From contig OZ024789.1 of assembly GCA_964017065.1 (NCBI GenBank), positions 5,894,191 through 5,958,190 on the forward strand: a DNA stretch of 64,000 bases, written 5' to 3'. Source of the DNA: Haliclona indistincta. Its lineage: Eukaryota > Porifera > Demospongiae > Haplosclerida > Chalinidae. Positions 60,926-64,000 of the stretch are shown in pieces. The notes under the pieces are model-generated. The model was given only the letters and a program-made list of their open reading frames with translations. It made no database searches and was not told the origin of the DNA. The translations under genes were made by a program, and so were the position numbers. Numbering within the stretch: the first letter of the stretch is position 1; every line of letters starts with the position of its first letter.

Positions 60926-62790
60926 TTTTTGACTTTTTGTTGTTGTTGTTAGCATACATCTTATTTTTGTTGTTGTTAGCATGAATCTTATTTTTGTTGT
61001 TGTTAGCATACATCTTATTTTTGTTGTTGTTAACATGCATCTTATTTTTGTTGTTAGCAAGCATCTTATTTTTGTTGTTGTTAGCAAGCATCTTATTTTT
61101 GTTGTTGTTAGCATGCATCTTATTTTTGTTGTTGTTAGCATGCACCTTATTTTTGTTGGTGTTAGCATGCATCTCATTTTTGTTGTTGTTGTTAGCATGC
61201 ATCTCATTTTTGTTGTTCTTGTTAGCATGCATCTCATTTTTGTTGTTCTTGTTAGCATGCATCTTATTTTTGTTCAGTGTTGCTGTTAGCATACATCTTA
61301 TTTTTGTTGTTGTTAGCATGCACCTTATTTTTGTTGTTGTTAGCATGCATCTTATTTTTGTTCAGTGTTGCTGTTAGCATGCATCTTATTTTTGTTGTTA
61401 GCAAGCATCTTATTTTTGTTGTTGTTAGCAAGCATCTTATTTTTGTTGTTGTTAACATGCATCTTATTTTTGTTGTTGTTAGCATGCATCTTATTTTTGT
61501 TGGTGTTAGCATGCATCTCATTTTTGTTGTTGTTGTTAACATGCATCTTATTTTTGTTGTTGTTAGCATGCATCTTATTTTTGTTCAGTGTTGCTGTTAG
61601 CATGCATCTTATTTTTGTTGTTAGCAAGCATCTTATTTTTGTTGTTGTTAGCAAGCATCTTATTTTTGTTGTTGTTAACATGCATCTTATTTTTGTGGTT
61701 GTTAGCATGCATCTTATTTTTGTTGGTGTTAGCATGCATCTCATTTTTGTTGTTGTTGTTAACATGCATCTTATTTTTGTTGTTGTTAGCATGCATCTTA
61801 TTTTTGTTCAGTGTTGCTGTTAGCATACATCTTATTTTTGTTGTTGTTAGCATGCACCTTATTTTTGTTGTTGTTAGCATGCATCTTATTTTTGTTCAGT
61901 GTTGCTGTTAGCATGCATCTTATTTTTGTTGTTAGCAAGCATCTTATTTTTGTTGTTGTTAGCAAGCATCTTATTTTTGTTGTTGTTAACATGCATCTTA
62001 TTTTTGTTGTTGTTAGCATGCATCTTATTTTTGTTGGTGTTAGCATGCATCTCATTTTTGTTGTTGTTGTTAACATGCATCTTATTTTTGTTGTTGTTAG
62101 CATGCATCTTATTTTTGTTCAGTGTTGCTGTTAGCATGCATCTTATTTTTGTTGTTAGCAAGCATCTTATTTTTGTTGTTGTTAGCAAGCATCTTATTTT
62201 TGTTGTTGTTAACATGCATCTTATTTTTGTTGTTGTTAGCATGCATCTTATTTTTGTTCAGTGTTGCTGTTAGCATGCATCTTATTTTTGTTGTTAGCAA
62301 GCATCTTATTTTTGTTGTTGTTAGCAAGCATCTTATTTTTGTTGTTGTTAACATGCATCTTATTTTTGTTGTTGTTAGCATGCATCTTATTTTTGTTCAC
62401 TGTTGTTGTTAGCATACATCTTATTTTTGTTGTTGTTAACATGCATCTTATTTTTGTTGTTAGCATGCATCTTATTTTTGTTGTTGTTAGCATGCATCTT
62501 ATTTTTGTTCAGTGTTGTTGTTAGCATGCATCTTATTTTTGTTGTTGTTAGCATACATCTTATTTTTGTTGTTGTTAACATGCATCTTATTTTTGTTGTT
62601 GTTAGCATGCATCTTATTTTTGTTCAGTGTTGTTGTTAGCATGCATCTTATTTTTGTTGTTGTTAGCATGCACCTTATTTTTGTTGTTGTTAGCATGCAT
62701 CTTATTTTTGTTGTTGTTGTTAGCATGCATCTTATTTTTGTTGTTGTTGTTAGCATGCATCTTAATTTTGTTGTTGCATCTTATTTTCTC
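60926..62790. repeat. 1.86-kb minisatellite with higher-order structure
   Basis: Some 65 copies of a 27-28-base unit, GCATGCATCTTATTTTTGTT plus GTTGTTA, run without spacers. A variant unit containing TTCAGTGTTGCTG (or close forms) occurs at about 61273, 61361, 61584, 61807, 61895, 62118, 62257, 62396, 62508 and 62623. The spacing 88-223-223-88-223 shows amplification of multi-unit blocks. The matching place after KRD3 (about 37040) has only a single TTTTGTTGTTAG. Frames rich in Asn/Lys/Met or Leu/Phe are repeat artefacts. Confidence 0.95.
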
Positions 62791-63134
62791 TTTCTATGCA
62801 ATATTTTTCTTTCCTTTTTTGTAGTTCTATGTTATAAATATTGTAACTATTATTTATTTTATTTTTTCCTACACCTGATTACTATCACTTTAATAATATT
62901 TATTATAGTTTTGTGTTTTAACCTTGTCCAAAGGATTGTATCCGTGAGACATACCTTTGACAATTAATAATAATTTTTACTGAAAAAAAGAAAAACATTC
63001 ACTCGTCTAATCTACAATGTAAGCAGTGCAACGATCAATTTTAGTCAAGTATAACACAGTTGACTGTAACCCTAGTAACTAAAATGTAACACGACTACGT
63101 ACAAAGCACAATAGACCAAAACAGCAAATCATGT

Positions 63135-64000
63135 CTATTGTGCTCCTTTCAATTCACTGCCGATCTTGTAAGCAGCTGCTTTGTTCCAGTCAAACTTTGT
63201 ACGAGTGATGGGCAACTGGCGACGAAGTGCCTTGAATGTGGTCTGACTCATTGTCTTGTAGTTCTCACCAAGAGCACTCTGCAAACAAAACAAGAGAATT
63301 GTCATACAAGCACTCTCTTTACAAATATCTACTGTATAGCAGAAAATTTTCTTAGAGCATTTCACGAATAATAGCTATTGCCCTATCTTTGTCAACAAAA
63401 AACAAGACATTCTATTTCTTATCAAGCCTTTTGGGGTTAAAAAGTTTAGAGAAAAAACTTTCTACTTATCTGGCATTCGAACTCAGACTCTCTAAGAAGT
63501 CTACGATGTTAGACCATCACACGCCTTATCACGCACCTACCATGTTATACCTTAAAACCAGTATTACTAGCGACCACTTAACTTAGCGTTTTGTGATTAA
63601 AGACATTTAGTGTGTACTTTTAGTTTTAGCTGTTATTTAATGAGATTCATGCTCATTAACAGTCATTATTACTGCGAAACCACAGCTATGTAGAATGAAT
63701 CTCATTACAATTAAATTTTGGTGGATCTAAATTTAGCGTTTATGACCTCACTTTCTAAAAATGCTAAATTAGTGGTTACTAATAATACTGGTATTAAGGT
63801 TCCTAATATATTTTAGACCAGGCCTTTAATCGAGACTGGGTTCTATTCAAAGAGGTACCTGATATTCATTCTCTCCCTTTTCAATTGCTTTCACGATTGC
63901 CTTAGCAGTGCCGTCTTCATCCTGCAAAGGAATAGAGCAATAAACATCGTACACGAACCAAACCAGTACTAACCGATGACTTGAATGAGTCAGTGATATC
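63135..64000 (-). CDS. CAPZA: F-actin capping protein alpha subunit, copy B (3' end, runs off window)
   Basis: Exons on the minus strand: 63974 to the window edge (partial, ...DITDSFKSS), 63859-63921 ([21 protein letters not shown]) and 63135-63278 ([20 protein letters not shown] ... stop at 63135-63137). Coding sequence is essentially identical to copy A, and the introns carry the same old MITE and tRNA-like sequence. The C-terminal exon includes the alpha-subunit tentacle region that binds the actin barbed end. It lies tail-to-tail with KRD4 across the minisatellite. Whether the upstream exons are intact is not visible. This may be the functional gene, given the frameshift in copy A. Confidence 0.85.
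63550..63800. mobile_element. MITE in CAPZA copy B intron (orthologous insertion to 37803-38012)
   Basis: The ends CCTTAAAACCAGTATTACTA and AATACTGGTATTAAGG are inverted. It has about 40 bases more interior than copy A, including ACAATTAAATTTTGGTGGAT. It inserted before duplication and has diverged since. Confidence 0.7.

Noticed and set aside
60926..62790. Regularly spaced repeats resembling a CRISPR array
   Set aside because: Units are contiguous with no unique spacers, the context is a spliced animal genome, and there are no cas genes. It is a minisatellite. The same applies to 1386-2170.

Overview
This window is eukaryotic, spliced and intron-rich, and it looks like an animal genome, most likely a demosponge of the Amphimedon type. 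The organism call is an inference from compact genes with short introns, many small inverted-repeat transposons, and a lineage-expanded multidomain death-domain family. The host genes are animal-like: a UTP20 (U3 snoRNP / 90S pre-ribosome) 3' end and the F-actin capping protein alpha subunit. No virus, CRISPR array or bacterial operon is present.

The window is dominated by a head-to-tail segmental duplication. The repeated unit is (i) a decayed 3' end of a UTP20-like gene, (ii) a 10-exon plus-strand gene encoding six Kelch blades, a Roc-type P-loop GTPase, a COR-like region and a C-terminal death domain (called KRD here), and (iii) a spacer that leads either to the next UTP20 piece or to a CAPZA gene on the minus strand. 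Order: KRD1 (7953-12964, 5' exons not seen, exon 7 frameshifted), UTP20 piece 1 (13.8-15.6 kb), KRD2 (15870-22674, death domain cut off by an insertion), a small membrane-anchored death-domain gene inside that insertion (23205-24171), UTP20 piece 2 (25.4-28.5 kb), KRD3 (29430-35977, damaged start), CAPZA copy A (37388-42724, minus, one frameshifted exon), a repeat-rich tract with a duplicated CAPZA exon and a RecQ-helicase fragment inside a transposon (43-48.9 kb), a deletion remnant of one unit (48955-49280), UTP20 piece 3 (50.0-53.4 kb), KRD4 (53649-60271, intact, 1,227 aa by my splice model), a 1.86-kb minisatellite, and the 3' end of CAPZA copy B running off the window.

The most interesting signal is in the KRD paralogues. 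The copies are nearly identical over long stretches, but differences cluster directly after the diglycine of every Kelch blade, and secondarily in the short loops before the next blade, in one patch after the COR region, and in the second half of the death domain. In characterised Kelch propellers these loops form the ligand face. A tandem array with variable ligand loops on a GTPase switch and a death-domain output fits a candidate sponge recognition-receptor family. That function is an inference.

The duplication also gives natural before/after pairs for transposition. Several elements sit in one copy while a paralogous copy keeps the empty site, which shows the target-site duplications directly (9 bp, TA, TTA). 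An 8-bp duplication is visible at another element.
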